A DNA stretch of 38,238 bases from a virus. The stretch covers positions 1 through 38,238 of the IMG/VR virus record IMGVR_UViG_3300046028_005467; one strand, given 5' to 3'. Positions 1-6,948 of the stretch are shown here, piece after piece (the stretch's first letter is position 1; every line of letters begins with the position of its first letter). The notes under the pieces were generated by a model that was not told the origin of the DNA, did not search any database, and worked only from the letters and a program-made list of their open reading frames with translations. The position numbers were made by a program, and so were the translations under genes.

Positions 1-86
1 GCCCCGGCCAGTGGTCGGCCCGCAAGGCGCAGCTTTTAGCTGTTAAATACAAAAAGGCTGGCGGGGGTTACACCACGTCCAAATGA
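1..86 (+). CDS. 3' end of a small basic protein (full copy at 37904-38092)
   Basis: The reading frame is open from the contig edge (codons begin at base 3) to TGA at 84-86. It encodes the C-terminal 27 residues of the 62-residue protein at the far end of the window (PGQWSARKAQLLA...YKKAGGGY). The A/G difference at base 53 is silent (AAA/AAG Lys). It is not a separate gene, only the second half of the one split by the contig cut. Its stop overlaps the start of the next gene (AAATGA). Confidence 0.9.
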   Translation, partial: PGQWSARKAQLLAVKYKKAGGGYTTSK

Positions 87-232
87 AACCCCAGCAGCGT
101 AGCCTACAAAACTGGTCTAGGCAGAAGTGGCGCACCAACTCCGGCAAGCCCAGCCTTGAAACCGGCGAACGCTACCTTCCAGATGCCGCTTGGAAGTCCA
201 TGACCCCCGGTGAAAAACGGGCAACCAACCAA
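1..232. repeat. Terminal direct repeat, left copy
   Basis: These 232 bases recur at 38007-38238 with two substitutions (position 53 A versus 38059 G; position 142 C versus 38148 G). The repeat breaks one gene (37904-38092) and restarts the next (83-316 = 38089 onward), which is what a circularly closing assembly gives. The unique genome length is about 38,006 bp. Because the copies are not identical, they are more likely assembly overlap from mixed strains than a physical terminal repeat, but a true repeat is not excluded. Confidence 0.95.
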
Positions 233-316
233 GCAAAACGCAAGGGCATGAGGGCTGGTAAGCAGTTTGTTCCACAGCCAAAAACAATTGCTAGAAAAAC
301 GGCAAAGTATCGGTAG
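83..316 (+). CDS. Small basic phage protein, second half of a DUF5872-like pair
   Basis: A 77-residue, strongly basic protein with W-x(3)-KW, GKPS, RYLPDAAWKSMTPGEKRATN and a C-terminal GKQFVPQPK...KYR. From memory of the family, this is the C-terminal half of DUF5872-type proteins, found fused in other viruses. Here the N-terminal half is the preceding gene, overlapping by four bases (ATGA), so the two are probably made together. The role is unknown; the charge suggests nucleic-acid binding or packaging in the virion. The start is set by the overlap. A partial second copy lies at 38089-38238. Confidence 0.8.
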   Translation: MKPQQRSLQNWSRQKWRTNSGKPSLETGERYLPDAAWKSMTPGEKRATNQAKRKGMRAGKQFVPQPKTIARKTAKYR

Positions 317-344
317 GCTGCCACGGTGAAACAAATTTGTAGGC

Positions 345-350
345 TATACT
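345..350 (+). promoter_or_regulatory. -10 box TATACT, leaderless-type
   Basis: TATACT ends six bases before the ATG at 357. With normal -10 to +1 spacing, transcription would start at or within a base or two of the AUG, leaving no room for a ribosome-binding site. The same layout occurs at 2538-2543 and 6938-6943. No convincing -35 is seen. Inferred from spacing only. Confidence 0.5.
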
Positions 351-356
351 AAAAAA

Positions 357-2531
357 ATGCCGAGGTACAGCAACTATGGTTCCCTTGATAACCTTATGGT
401 TGACGAGGGGGATGTCTTGTTTTCCCGTGTAAATGCACGGCTGCGTCCAGACCAGCTTCAGCCAGGAGACGTGGCCTACTCGTCTAATGGCCGCATGGAC
501 ATTGGTGGAGCATGGCAACCACGGAAAGGCATTAGCAACTTTGACACGGCAATTACGACCAATACCGCTGCCCTGCGCCTGCCGTTCTACCTTTACGCCA
601 ATACGACGGCCACCTCAATTAGCCGGGCTTCCGATGTCATAACCATCGTTTTTGCCGCTGCCCATCCGTTTGTAACCACTACATTAGCCCGTGTTTCGGG
701 TATTACGGGCCTTACTCCCGACCCCAACGGGAATCGCCTTATCACGGTGGTTAATTCAACCACAATTGAAATCACCGTTGTGGGCCTTTCCGGGAGCATT
801 GCAGGTACCGCTGTTGTTGGATCTCCTCGTCTTGAGGATGACGCCGTAAACGCTGTTTATGGCTCATGTCTTTTTTCTGATCCAGACACGAACAACACGG
901 AGTACATCATCATTGCCACAACCGAGTTTGCGTATGCAATCAAGTTGTCTGATGGAACATCCACGCAAATTGACTACCCGAGCGGCGTAAGCATTTCAGC
1001 CGATGTTGGGATGCTTCAGGCGTTTAACTTTGTCTTTATCTTTCGGGATGGATTAACCGCATTGCAGTGGAATGGCACTCTTACCGGAAGCCCCGCCTTT
1101 ACTCTGGTTGAAAACGGGGCATACGCGCAACCTGTCTATCTGGATGCAAGCAGCAACACGGTTATTGCTGACGGAGTTGTTACCGTAAGTGAAACGGCGC
1201 ACGGGGTTGTTGTTGGTGATCGCATTTATGTCATTGATAAACTGACCTCCGAGTTGGTAGAGGCCGGTACTGGATATGTTGTTGCCACGGTCACAAATGC
1301 AAATACCTTTACGTTCTTTGCTTCCGTTATTGACCTTGCCGCGACCAAGGTAATTTATAGCCGTCGTCTTTCCGTTGGTACGGGGTTCACCCACATGCCC
1401 GCGCCCCCCTTTGGCATTTACCACCAGCGGCGGCTGTGGATGCCCTACCTGTACACGATGGCCGGAAGCTCTGGTTCCCCAACGATTACAAACCGTGGGA
1501 TTACGGACGAGATTATTGCGTCCGACATTTTAGACCCCAATACATACGACCAAATTTACGCCAACTACCGCATTGCGTCGGGTGGCGCAGACTTCGTGGT
1601 GGCCATCCAGCCCTTCACCGAGGACAATTTGGTTATCTTTAATCGCAACACCATCCATCTTGTGCGGGGCGTTAGCGGTGACTTGGCTGCAACCGTGGTG
1701 CAGGAAATTACCCGCGAAGTGGGTTGCTTGGCCCGCAAGTCGGTTGTGCAGGTGGGCAATCAAATTCTTTTCCTTTCGGACAACGGCGTTTACGCCATGA
1801 CATTTGAAGACTTATATAACCTGCGTGGTGCATCAATCCCGCTGTCCGAATCAATTAACCCGATCATTAAGCAGATCAACCCGGAATACGCGAAGAACGC
1901 CGTAGCCATTTACCACGACAACCGTTACTACCTTTCGGTTCCAATTGGCTCCTCCACGGAAAACAACGCCATTCTTATTTACAACTTCCTGACCCAGGGG
2001 TGGGAGTCGGTTGATACGGTTGACGCTCCGAATTGGAATGTTCGCAACCTAATCCGCGCCGGAGCCGGTTCGCTTAACAAGCTGTATGCGGTGAACTCCT
2101 TTGGCGGCATCCATATTATTGATGACCGAGATGATGATAATGACGTGATTATCAATCAGGTGAGCTACCCAGCCACCCCGCAAAACATTGTTTCCTACCT
2201 TACAACACGGCAATACACCGCTGGAACGATGGACCGTAAGCGTTACAATTCCTTTGAGCTTCAGCTTGAAAGCTCTGACAGCAACGAATCCGACGCAAAC
2301 ATTAGCCTTGAAACGGAAAACCCAGACTCGGTTGAAATCCTTGACTCGGTTAGCGACTTGCTGGGCGAGAAGTTGGCTGTTTCGGAAGACGCCTCTGTGC
2401 GTGGACGGTGCAGCAACGTGCGTGGATACGGCGCTCAGTTCACCATTTCCCCTACGCAGGGCAGGCCCAAGATTCGTGCGCTTAAGCTAACCTCTCAACT
2501 CACCGATCTTGGAATTAGTTCTAAGAAGTAA
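357..2531 (+). CDS. Large tail hub / DNA-stabilisation-like structural protein
   Basis: A 724-residue protein with the features of phage stabilisation or tail-hub proteins (P22 gp10-like in general character): alternating short beta strands, a central IYHQRRLWMPYLY segment, IFNRNTIHLVRG, then NQILFLSDNGVYAM and IYHDNRYYLSVPI with a NFLTQGWESVD repeat-like motif, as in beta-propeller hub subunits. Two inserted beta modules (about residues 84-160 and 270-345) resemble a module in the adaptor at 32890. It lies between the tail/lysis genes and the second fibre, fitting a tail role. A -10 box sits immediately before the ATG and there is no Shine-Dalgarno. The exact position in the tail is inferred. 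Confidence 0.7.
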   Translation: MPRYSNYGSLDNLMVDEGDVLFSRVNARLRPDQLQPGDVAYSSNGRMDIGGAWQPRKGISNFDTAITTNTAALRLPFYLYANTTATSISRASDVITIVFAAAHPFVTTTLARVSGITGLTPDPNGNRLITVVNSTTIEITVVGLSGSIAGTAVVGSPRLEDDAVNAVYGSCLFSDPDTNNTEYIIIATTEFAYAIKLSDGTSTQIDYPSGVSISADVGMLQAFNFVFIFRDGLTALQWNGTLTGSPAFTLVENGAYAQPVYLDASSNTVIADGVVTVSETAHGVVVGDRIYVIDKLTSELVEAGTGYVVATVTNANTFTFFASVIDLAATKVIYSRRLSVGTGFTHMPAPPFGIYHQRRLWMPYLYTMAGSSGSPTITNRGITDEIIASDILDPNTYDQIYANYRIASGGADFVVAIQPFTEDNLVIFNRNTIHLVRGVSGDLAATVVQEITREVGCLARKSVVQVGNQILFLSDNGVYAMTFEDLYNLRGASIPLSESINPIIKQINPEYAKNAVAIYHDNRYYLSVPIGSSTENNAILIYNFLTQGWESVDTVDAPNWNVRNLIRAGAGSLNKLYAVNSFGGIHIIDDRDDDNDVIINQVSYPATPQNIVSYLTTRQYTAGTMDRKRYNSFELQLESSDSNESDANISLETENPDSVEILDSVSDLLGEKLAVSEDASVRGRCSNVRGYGAQFTISPTQGRPKIRALKLTSQLTDLGISSKK

Positions 2532-2534
2532 GCG

Positions 2535-2543
2535 TGGTAAAAT
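2535..2543 (+). promoter_or_regulatory. Extended -10 (TGgTAAAAT), leaderless-type
   Basis: TGG followed by TAAAAT ends six bases before the ATG at 2550, in the 18-base gap between the hub and fibre genes. Predicted initiation falls on the start codon. It matches the extended -10 style used elsewhere in this genome. Confidence 0.45.
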
Positions 2544-2549
2544 ACGACA

Positions 2550-3299
2550 ATGCCAATTCTTGTTACAGGTAACACATACGCTGCAAACGATCAGGTTACA
2601 TCAACCAATCTTAACGCCGCCGTTAATAGCGCGACATTTGCATCTGGTGCGGTTGATGGTGTTACTACCCAGCTTTCAAGCGGTTCTGTAATTGTAAGGG
2701 ATGGCGGCATTTCTCCGGCAAAACTTAGCACGGGTGGGCCTTCTTGGAATAGTGGCGGAACGCTAACGGCCACAGAGTTTAGCGGACCCTTAACTGGTAA
2801 TGCTACCAATGTAACGGGGATTGTGGCTATTGCCAACGGCGGCACGGGTGCATCTACGGCTTCTGGCGCACGCACAAATCTGGGTGTTTTGGGCAGCAAC
2901 CTAAACAGCAACTTGGCCTCAAGCGTTGGAGTAACGCAAACCGCAGGCTCGGCTGGCATAGATCTTGTGTTTAATACCGCCAATGCGCCTACGGTTACGC
3001 TTACAGCGGGCACTTGGTTGCTAATTGGCTCGGTTGCGGGGAGAACAACCGACATAGCGGACACCATTAACGCTCAGTTCTGGAACAACACCGACTCGGC
3101 TGCTTTTGGTGGCGGGGCATCGCAATTAATCGTTGATTTTGCACGCGCAGATCTTTCGTGCGTTGGAGTAATTACCGTCGCGTCTAACAAGGTTATTTAC
3201 TTCAAGGTGTTTCGCACCGCCGCATCCACCCTGGATTTGGGAAGCTCTACCCCAAGTGGACCGGCTGGATTTATTCAGGCCGTCAGGCTAACCAACTAA
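2550..3299 (+). CDS. Tail fibre / appendage protein with C-terminal globular head
   Basis: A 249-residue protein. The N-terminal part (about 1-45) has the NQVTSTNLNAAVNSATF pattern seen in phage fibre subunits. The middle (about 75-115) carries the shaft-type sequence TNVTGIVAIANGGTGASTA. Residues about 128-249 are a beta-rich domain (VTLTAGTWLLIG..., NKVIYFKVFRT) resembling C1q/TNF-type jelly-roll receptor-binding heads. The head resembles that of the larger fibre at 34392, so both probably belong to the adsorption apparatus. There is no S74-type self-cleaving chaperone. Function is inferred from architecture. Confidence 0.75.
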   Translation: MPILVTGNTYAANDQVTSTNLNAAVNSATFASGAVDGVTTQLSSGSVIVRDGGISPAKLSTGGPSWNSGGTLTATEFSGPLTGNATNVTGIVAIANGGTGASTASGARTNLGVLGSNLNSNLASSVGVTQTAGSAGIDLVFNTANAPTVTLTAGTWLLIGSVAGRTTDIADTINAQFWNNTDSAAFGGGASQLIVDFARADLSCVGVITVASNKVIYFKVFRTAASTLDLGSSTPSGPAGFIQAVRLTN

Positions 3300-3309
3300 C
3301 CCTTAATGA

Positions 3310-3642
3310 ATGTCAGCCATTTCCGAAGCAATCCAATTGTATGGAGCTGATTTCTCAAGGGTTCATGGGCTTTATCTGGAGCACGGCTACTGCTATTCAG
3401 GGCCAACCGTACTTGTCTTGGCCCGTCCCTGTATTGAATCTGATTACAAGCGTTGGGTTAGTGTTGAAGAAGCTGATGCTTGGTGGGTTGAGATGGCTGT
3501 TGGGCCACTCGGTTTACTTGCGCTATACTCCAACATTGTATTTCCACTTCCCAAAATTGGCTGGGCTAGAGAATTTAAAGGAAAGCCAAAGCCACGTTTT
3601 TACAACTTCAGCAAATTAAAGACAGTTATTAACACTTTTTAA
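3310..3642 (+). CDS. Conserved-type hypothetical protein, 110 aa
   Basis: I do not recognise the family. The protein is soluble and rich in aromatic residues (W, Y, F), with two cysteines near residues 28-42 (GYCYSGPTVLVLARPC) and a basic C-terminus (EFKGKPKPRFYNFSKLK). It lies 10 bases after the fibre gene and three before the next gene, in the same direction, so it is co-transcribed with virion genes. It could be a fibre assembly factor or an accessory (moron) gene; nothing decides between these. Confidence 0.65.
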   Translation: MSAISEAIQLYGADFSRVHGLYLEHGYCYSGPTVLVLARPCIESDYKRWVSVEEADAWWVEMAVGPLGLLALYSNIVFPLPKIGWAREFKGKPKPRFYNFSKLKTVINTF

Positions 3643-3645
3643 GAT

Positions 3646-4752
3646 ATGGGCTCAAGAACAGTAATGCCTTCTGCACCGCCTCCCCCGGCTCAAGTTGATC
3701 CGGGCCAGTCGTCGCTCGACTTTATCAAGGCTATGTCCGACCCCGCTCTCCAGCAGCAGTTGTTTGCCGCTGAACAGCAGTATCGTCCTCAGTACACAGC
3801 CCTTGAGCTTGCAGACATCAATGCCTTGCAGATGGGTAGCGGTGGGCAAAGGGGTCTTCTTGAACTCAACCGCATTGCAACCCAGCAGGCGCAGGAACAG
3901 GCTCAGGCAGCGGCCAGCGCACAGCGTTCAGCCGATATTGGAGATGTTGAGGCGTTGGGGTCACGGGCTTCCCGTGCCTTTATTGCCGCCAATCCAGAGC
4001 TTGCACAGTCGTTGACTCAGGCAGAAGCCCTTCGTGGTGGAGGTATGTCGGTGGGTAATGACATCCGGCAGCTCATGTCGCAGGGCCAAGGCGAACAGCA
4101 GGTTACTCAGGCTGGTCTTGATTTTCTTTCCCGTGGCGGCAACCTAACGCCAACCCAGCTTCGTAATGTTGTCCAGCAGTCGCGTGTGGCCTCTCAGTCT
4201 CGGGGGCGCGTTGGAGATCAAAGCGGCATTGCAAACGAGACGGCGGCGCGTCTTGCCCAAGAAATGAACCTTGAGCGTGAGAACGTCGGCTTTGGTTCTC
4301 AGCTTGTTGGTCAAGGGTTTGGCATGGCCCAGCAGCGCCGTGGCGTGGACCTTCAGGGCTTGCTTGGCCTTGGACAGCTTGAACAGTCGCAGCAGCAGGC
4401 CAATCGAGCCTACGCTATGGGCTTGGTGGGAGCGCGTCAGTCCACGGCTTCTGACCCCTTCCAAGCCATTCTGGGGCGTCCCTCGCAGGCTCCAGGCATG
4501 GGCATGGCTTCTACGCAGTTTGCCGCTGGTCTTGCTGGGCAGCCCCTTGGGCCCAACCTGTTTGATCCAAATGCCGGGATTAACCTTTCCCTTCAGCAGC
4601 AGGCTAATCAGGCTAATTACCAAAGCTCTATTTATGGTGCTCAGGCGGGATATGCTGGTGCCTCAAATCAGGGCCGAGGCGCTATGATTGGTGGTATTGC
4701 CGGTGGCGTTGGTGCCGGGCTTGGCGCATATGCTGGCCTTGCTGCTTTGTGA
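3646..4752 (+). CDS. Internal virion protein (T7 gp14-type position)
   Basis: A 368-residue protein, very rich in Gln, Ala and Gly, with predicted helical stretches (LNRIATQQAQEQAQAAASAQ) and a Gly/Ala hydrophobic C-terminus (GGIAGGVGAGLGAYAGLAAL) that could insert in a membrane. It is the first of three large proteins before 10551, matching the gp14-gp15-gp16 order of podovirus ejection proteins. Sequence similarity to T7 is not visible; the assignment rests on order, size and composition. It probably travels in the capsid and is ejected into the cell envelope. Confidence 0.65.
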   Translation: MGSRTVMPSAPPPPAQVDPGQSSLDFIKAMSDPALQQQLFAAEQQYRPQYTALELADINALQMGSGGQRGLLELNRIATQQAQEQAQAAASAQRSADIGDVEALGSRASRAFIAANPELAQSLTQAEALRGGGMSVGNDIRQLMSQGQGEQQVTQAGLDFLSRGGNLTPTQLRNVVQQSRVASQSRGRVGDQSGIANETAARLAQEMNLERENVGFGSQLVGQGFGMAQQRRGVDLQGLLGLGQLEQSQQQANRAYAMGLVGARQSTASDPFQAILGRPSQAPGMGMASTQFAAGLAGQPLGPNLFDPNAGINLSLQQQANQANYQSSIYGAQAGYAGASNQGRGAMIGGIAGGVGAGLGAYAGLAAL

Positions 4753-4766
4753 TTGACTGACAAAAT

Positions 4767-4785
4767 CCAGCAGGTAGTTTGCTGG
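4767..4785 (+). promoter_or_regulatory. Hairpin directly before the PP-loop gene
   Basis: CCAGCA (4767-4772) pairs with TGCTGG (4780-4785) around a 7-base loop; the ATG follows one base later at 4787. There is no T tract, so it is not a terminator. It may affect translation or mRNA processing at the entry to the accessory pair. Confidence 0.4.
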
Positions 4786-4786
4786 T

Positions 4787-5614
4787 ATGTCAAAGGAATC
4801 AATTACCAAACTAGAGGCTGGCTGCGTTGATTTTGTTACTCGCATTTTGAGCGAATACAAGAAGCCAGCTATTATGTGTTCTTTCGGTAAGGACAGCATG
4901 GTTTTGCTGCATATCCTTTTAAAGCATAACATTAAGCTGCCGATTATTTTTCACAAAGACCCGTGGTGGCCGCAGAAATACAGGTTTGCTGATGGCATAA
5001 TTTCTTCGTGGGATTTGGAGATTTACGACTATCCACCAAGCAAGATTACGCTATGGGAGGGCAAAGAAATAATGGCGTTCACTAACCATTACCAGATTGG
5101 CAATACTCCCGGTAGTTACTTGCAGCTTCCAAAAAACATCCTTGATCCCCAAGATGGTAGAAAATGGCTTTGCGGGATTGAGCTACTTAATCGACCAAAG
5201 TGTGCGTTTGATTACCCGTGGGACGTGGTTTTGATCGGGCATAAGTCATCCGACCGCGATTCAATTGCAGGCCATGTCAATCTTCATGTTGACATCAAAA
5301 AGAACCACGGCCTATCGCCAGACGGAGCCTTCCCCTTGCGCCAGTGGACAGATGAAGACATTTGGGAATACACCGAGACGTATGACGTTCCCCAGCAATG
5401 GGAAAGATACAACCGAGAAACCAAAAAGGAATACAACGACAAGTGGACAAACAGCGATTATGCAAATGTTTGCATTGCCTGCATTAACTCAAAAGAAACT
5501 TCGGTTTCTGTTCACTGCCCAAAGATAAATATGGAGGTTAGCAACATCGCCCATTTAGCTCCTTACGAAAAGCCTAATTTCAACTACTACGGAAAGCAAA
5601 ATGCTGTTAGTTGA
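4787..5614 (+). CDS. PP-loop ATPase, PAPS reductase / CysD-like
   Basis: A 275-residue protein of the phosphoadenosine-phosphosulfate reductase/CysD superfamily. It has the PP-loop SFGKDS (residues 32-37) followed by MVLLHILL, GHKSSDRDS (151-159) and the family-typical FPLRQWTDEDIWEY (182-195). C229 and C232, with C244, could bind metal or take part in sulfur chemistry. Known relatives activate or reduce sulfate, or act in DNA phosphorothioation (DndC) and tRNA thiolation; the substrate here cannot be read from sequence. It overlaps the SET gene by 14 bases and lies between two internal virion protein genes, so it is probably an accessory gene expressed late. Confidence 0.85.
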   Translation: MSKESITKLEAGCVDFVTRILSEYKKPAIMCSFGKDSMVLLHILLKHNIKLPIIFHKDPWWPQKYRFADGIISSWDLEIYDYPPSKITLWEGKEIMAFTNHYQIGNTPGSYLQLPKNILDPQDGRKWLCGIELLNRPKCAFDYPWDVVLIGHKSSDRDSIAGHVNLHVDIKKNHGLSPDGAFPLRQWTDEDIWEYTETYDVPQQWERYNRETKKEYNDKWTNSDYANVCIACINSKETSVSVHCPKINMEVSNIAHLAPYEKPNFNYYGKQNAVS

Positions 5615-6011
5615 CATAGCCGTTAGGCGTAGCCCGATTCACGGGCTTGGCTTGTTCGCCTTGAAAGACATACCCAAAGGCACGGATCTTTGGGAGTTTT
5701 CGCCCCCGGACTCTAGGATTGCCATAAGTGAGGCCAACAGCAACGATTTTCACTTTGGATACATTAATCCAGAAAACCCTGATTTTGTGGTTGGATGCGG
5801 GGACTTTTCTAAGTTTTGGAACTTTGGGATTTACTGCCCCAACTGTGGCCCTTCGGATAAAAAGCGGCTTGGGGAGTATGTTATTATTGCCCTAGTGGAC
5901 ATAGGCACCGGCGACGAGCTGCTTATTTCTACGAAAAGCGATTTTGACTCAAAAAGAAAGCTCTTTAACTTATGGCCTACGGATTTGGAACAACAGTTAA
6001 TCCCCAGCTAG
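5601..6011 (+). CDS. SET-domain protein (lysine methyltransferase-like)
   Basis: A 136-residue compact SET domain. The N-terminal motif SPIHGLGLFALKDIPKGT (11-28) matches the SAM-binding GxG region. KFWNFGIYCPNCGP (71-84) takes the place of the usual N-H-S-C-x-P-N motif, and GTGDELLI (102-109) matches the GEEL strand. The His after Asn is Phe, and the Tyr of the usual DY ending is absent (STKSDFD), so activity is uncertain. SET proteins methylate protein lysines; a virion or host protein would be the natural target. It overlaps the PP-loop gene upstream by 14 bases and the virion gene downstream by 40. Confidence 0.75.
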   Translation: MLLVDIAVRRSPIHGLGLFALKDIPKGTDLWEFSPPDSRIAISEANSNDFHFGYINPENPDFVVGCGDFSKFWNFGIYCPNCGPSDKKRLGEYVIIALVDIGTGDELLISTKSDFDSKRKLFNLWPTDLEQQLIPS

Positions 6012-6928
6012 GGGCAACCAATTACTCTGGATACTTGCAGGGTGCGCTTTCGGGTGCCCAGATGGAGGCGCAGGGTAGTGCTGCTATTGGCCAAGGCATC
6101 CAAAATGCTCTGGGTTCTATAGCTAGCGGACTAGCTATGCGTGGTGAACGCAAGGAGAAGATGGCCGAGCGAGACCGCCTGCTTAAGGAGCAAGACAAGA
6201 TGCAGACCGGCCAAATTAAGGCTGCCGCCACCATTGTTCGTGGCCTCACAATGGATAAGAATATGCCCGATTATGTCCGGAATCAGGCTTATCAAACTCT
6301 TTCGCAACTCGACAATCCTTATATGGATACTGCCGAAAAGTTTGGCATTGCTTCGCAAGCAAGCGAAACCGTAAAGGGTCTTATTGGAAGTGCTGAGCGT
6401 GAAACCGTTTCACGAAATAACGAGTTTCTTAAACAGGCACTTGCTTCAAATACTGACACCGAAGGCAAAGTTGACGTGCAGGGCGCATTTACAACAGCAG
6501 TTGAGAGTGGCGTTCCCCCAGAAATTGCGGCCAAAAATCTTGTTAATCTGGAAAAACTTTCCCCCAAGAGATTTACCCCAGAGATTCAAACGCTTACAGA
6601 TCCCGACACTGGTCGTCAGGCAACTGTTGTCACCACCAGTACGGGTGGGGCTCAAGTGCTGCCGGAAAGCGCTGGATTAAAGATTCCTGCCGCTATTCTT
6701 GCTAGAGACGATAAAATTGGAAAAGTTAAAGAAATGCGGAAGCTGTACGAAGCAGGCAAAAGCAATGAGGCACTTGACATTGCTATTGGACTTGAACTTA
6801 AAAATGGTCTTGGTCAAACGCCAACTATTGACGACTTGGCTGTTTTCTTTAATACCAACGCTTCTCCGGCTACTCAGGGTGCCCCAAGCAAGCAACCCGT
6901 TGGCCGGTTCACCGTAACCCCCAAATGA
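5972..6928 (+). CDS. Internal virion protein (T7 gp15-type position)
   Basis: A 318-residue protein with N-terminal GATNYSGYLQGALSGAQ, an Ala/Gly-rich helical segment (GQGIQNALGSIASGLAM) and a charged coiled-coil stretch (RGERKEKMAERDRLLKEQDK, about 58-77). This pattern is common in internal core proteins of podovirus-like phages; membership is inferred from order, not from recognisable homology to T7. The first 40 bases overlap the SET gene, suggesting translational coupling and an older contiguous virion cluster into which the PP-loop/SET pair was inserted. Confidence 0.65.
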   Translation: MAYGFGTTVNPQLGATNYSGYLQGALSGAQMEAQGSAAIGQGIQNALGSIASGLAMRGERKEKMAERDRLLKEQDKMQTGQIKAAATIVRGLTMDKNMPDYVRNQAYQTLSQLDNPYMDTAEKFGIASQASETVKGLIGSAERETVSRNNEFLKQALASNTDTEGKVDVQGAFTTAVESGVPPEIAAKNLVNLEKLSPKRFTPEIQTLTDPDTGRQATVVTTSTGGAQVLPESAGLKIPAAILARDDKIGKVKEMRKLYEAGKSNEALDIAIGLELKNGLGQTPTIDDLAVFFNTNASPATQGAPSKQPVGRFTVTPK

Positions 6929-6937
6929 GGCTTGGTG

Positions 6938-6943
6938 TAGAAT
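6938..6943 (+). promoter_or_regulatory. -10 box TAGAAT, leaderless-type
   Basis: TAGAAT (5/6 to TATAAT) ends five bases before the ATG at 6949, in a 20-base intergenic gap after CTTGG. Predicted initiation is at the AUG. It is the third late gene with this layout. Confidence 0.4.
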
Positions 6944-6948
6944 AAACC

